Below are positions 4,011 to 5,527 of a stretch of DNA of 5,527 nt, piece by piece. The stretch's first letter is position 1; each line of letters opens with the position of its first letter. The notes beneath the pieces were generated by a model. That model had not been told where the DNA came from, did not search any database, and saw nothing but the letters and a program-made list of their open reading frames with translations. This DNA comes from Thermodesulfobacteriota bacterium (GTDB lineage: Bacteria > Desulfobacterota > DSM-4660 > Desulfatiglandales > HGW-15): the NCBI GenBank assembly GCA_025454125.1, contig JALOPA010000188.1:1-5527 (forward strand). Reading direction: 5' to 3'. The translations under genes and the position numbers were made by a program.

Positions 4011-5527
4011 ATGTCTACACCCCTGCTCAAGTGGGCGGCGATCATCAGCTTCATCGTGTCGATGGTGGTATTGATCGGAGGAGGGATCTTTGCCATCAAG
4101 GACCTGCCACCCTACCCCGGCAAGGTCGTGGGACCGGACGGGAAAGTCCTGTTTCAAAAGTCGGACATCCTCGCCGGCCAGGACGTGTACCAGCGCTATG
4201 GCCTGATGGATCACGGCGCGGTTTGGGGGCACGGTTCGCAGCGAGGGCCTGAGTTTTCCGCCACAAGCCTTCACCTCATGAGCCTGAGCGTGGGGAATTT
4301 CCTCGCAGAAGAGCAGTACAAGAAACCTTATGACCAGCTCGATGTTTCCGAGAAGGGATTCATTGATTTCCAAAGGGTAAAGGAGATCAAGACGAACCGG
4401 TATGATGCCGCCGCCGACACGCTTGCCCTGACGCCGTCCCAGGTCAAGGCGTTTGAGGAGATCTCCCAGCACTGGAAAACGGTCTTCAAGGACGGGGAGA
4501 GACGTTACGGACTGCTGCCCCATACGATCCCCACAGACCTCGAGCGGGAGCAGATATCCCGGTTCTTCTTCTGGACCGCGTGGGTGGCCTCCACGAGCCG
4601 GCCCGGCAACAATTATTCCTACACCAACAACTGGCCTGCGGATCGCAGCGTGGGCAATGTCGCGACGACGGAGACCTATCTCTGGACCATCGGCGGAATC
4701 ATAGGACTGCTGATCGTTCTGGGTGTATTTGTCTTCTGCATCCACTACTACGGCCTCTGGTATGGCCCGACCAGGGGCGTGGCCCTGGCGGAAAGACTCA
4801 TCGACATCCCCCTGACCCCCAGCCAGTTCAGCGCCGCGAAGTATTTTCTCGTCGTGATTCTGCTCTTCCTCGTGCAGACCAATTTCGGGGGGCTCCTGGC
4901 CCACTACACCATTCACCCCGCAAGCTTCTGGTTCCCGCTCGTCTCGACTCTCATCCCCTACAGCTGGGCCAAGACCTGGCACCTCCAGTTGGCGATCTTC
5001 TGGATCGCCACGACCTGGGTGGGCACGGCCATCTACCTGGCGCCCATCATCGGCGGCAGGGAGCCGGCCAGACAGGCTACCCTGGTGCACCTACTCTTCG
5101 CAGCTATTCTCGTGGTGGCGGGAGGGAGCCTGCTCGGCGAGATCGCGGGTATCAAGGGGTTTCTGGGAGAGGCGTGGTTCTGGTTCGGCCACCAGGGCTG
5201 GGAATTCCTGGAGCTTGGAAGGTTCTGGCAGCTGGCGCTCTTCATCGGCCTGATTGCGTGGCTGTTCATCGTCTACAGGGCCGTGGGCTACCACCTTCGC
5301 CTTGGCCACAAGGACGAATTCACCTCCCTCATCTGGTTCTATATGCTGAGCGCCATTCTCGTGGTGGCCTTTTTCGGGTTCGGACTTCTCTACGGCCGCG
5401 GCAGCCACCTCTCACTCGCCGATTACTGGCGATGGTTTGTGGTGCACATCTGGGTGGAAAGCATCTTCGAGTTCTTCGGGGTGGGCATCATCTCCGTGCT
5501 GCTGGTGACCATGGGGCTCGCTTCAGC
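4011..5527 (+). CDS. norB: Quinol-dependent nitric oxide reductase (qNor), 3' truncated
   Basis: This inner-membrane enzyme reduces two NO to N2O with electrons from quinol, for respiration or NO detoxification. The 505 visible residues start with a membrane helix (about 8-29). A periplasmic domain of about 190 residues follows, the NorC-like extension that marks qNor rather than cytochrome-c-dependent NorB. It carries LAGQDVYQRYGLMDHGAVWGHG (54-75), GPEFSATSLHL (79-89) and SRPGNNYSYTNNWP (196-209), and lacks a CxxCH haem c motif, as expected for a quinol enzyme. Membrane helices of the haem-copper-oxidase-like core start near 221. Typical motifs are KTWHLQLAIFWIATTW (321-336, with His324 a likely haem ligand), IGGREP (347-352), WFGHQGWEFLELGRFWQ (391-407) and HIWVESIFE (479-487), whose His479 is a probable non-haem iron ligand with Glu483 and Glu487 conserved. 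The family is usually about 750 residues, so roughly a third is missing, including the expected His-His pair. No inactivating change is seen. The symbol norB (also used as norZ) follows common practice. Confidence 0.93.
   Translation, partial: MSTPLLKWAAIISFIVSMVVLIGGGIFAIKDLPPYPGKVVGPDGKVLFQKSDILAGQDVYQRYGLMDHGAVWGHGSQRGPEFSATSLHLMSLSVGNFLAEEQYKKPYDQLDVSEKGFIDFQRVKEIKTNRYDAAADTLALTPSQVKAFEEISQHWKTVFKDGERRYGLLPHTIPTDLEREQISRFFFWTAWVASTSRPGNNYSYTNNWPADRSVGNVATTETYLWTIGGIIGLLIVLGVFVFCIHYYGLWYGPTRGVALAERLIDIPLTPSQFSAAKYFLVVILLFLVQTNFGGLLAHYTIHPASFWFPLVSTLIPYSWAKTWHLQLAIFWIATTWVGTAIYLAPIIGGREPARQATLVHLLFAAILVVAGGSLLGEIAGIKGFLGEAWFWFGHQGWEFLELGRFWQLALFIGLIAWLFIVYRAVGYHLRLGHKDEFTSLIWFYMLSAILVVAFFGFGLLYGRGSHLSLADYWRWFVVHIWVESIFEFFGVGIISVLLVTMGLAS

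Noticed and set aside
3984..5090. Minus-strand open frame of 368 codons
   Set aside because: It lies antisense to the qNor gene, whose motifs are unmistakable. Its translation is rich in Gly, Arg, Asp, Glu and Pro with no recognisable domain, as expected of a shadow frame in GC-rich coding DNA.
1..5527. CRISPR array, tRNA, rRNA or insertion sequence
   Set aside because: I found no regularly spaced direct repeats, no tRNA cloverleaf or rRNA-like stretch, and no transposase reading frame.

Overview
The window suggests a GC-rich, anaerobic or facultatively anaerobic Gram-negative bacterium, perhaps of the Desulfobacterota (deltaproteobacterial) kind. This rests on family resemblance only: a bacterial family-B DNA polymerase tail, a NosL-type lipoprotein, very small exported CxC proteins, a SYLF protein and a quinol-dependent nitric oxide reductase. 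No rRNA or other taxonomic marker is present, so the assignment is an inference.

Layout. Bases 1-483 (+) hold the last 160 codons of a family-B DNA polymerase. A strong, probably bidirectional hairpin terminator (505-543) separates it from a convergent minus-strand group. That group reads from right to left: a 69-residue exported six-cysteine protein (2372-2163), a 136-residue exported nine-cysteine protein (2053-1643), and a 300-residue lipoprotein with two consecutive NosL domains (1456-554). All three carry export signals and closely spaced Cys/His/Met motifs. The simplest reading is a periplasmic or membrane-anchored metal-handling (probably copper) set, possibly one operon.

Bases 2373-2918 form a 546-base divergent intergenic region with a candidate minus-strand promoter beside a short dyad. 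The plus strand then carries an exported SYLF (Ysc84-like) protein (2919-3647). A 363-base non-coding stretch follows with three separate inverted repeats. From 4011 to the window end runs the first 505 codons of a qNor-type nitric oxide reductase, cut before its C-terminal part.

Working together. The qNor should reduce NO to N2O with electrons from quinol. NosL proteins are known copper-delivery lipoproteins for nitrous oxide reductase, so the tandem NosL protein and the qNor could both belong to denitrification or NO/N2O handling. No nosZ, nosDFY or norC is visible, so this link is unproven. The most novel element is the trio of secreted cysteine-rich proteins; the two smaller ones I cannot assign to a named function.
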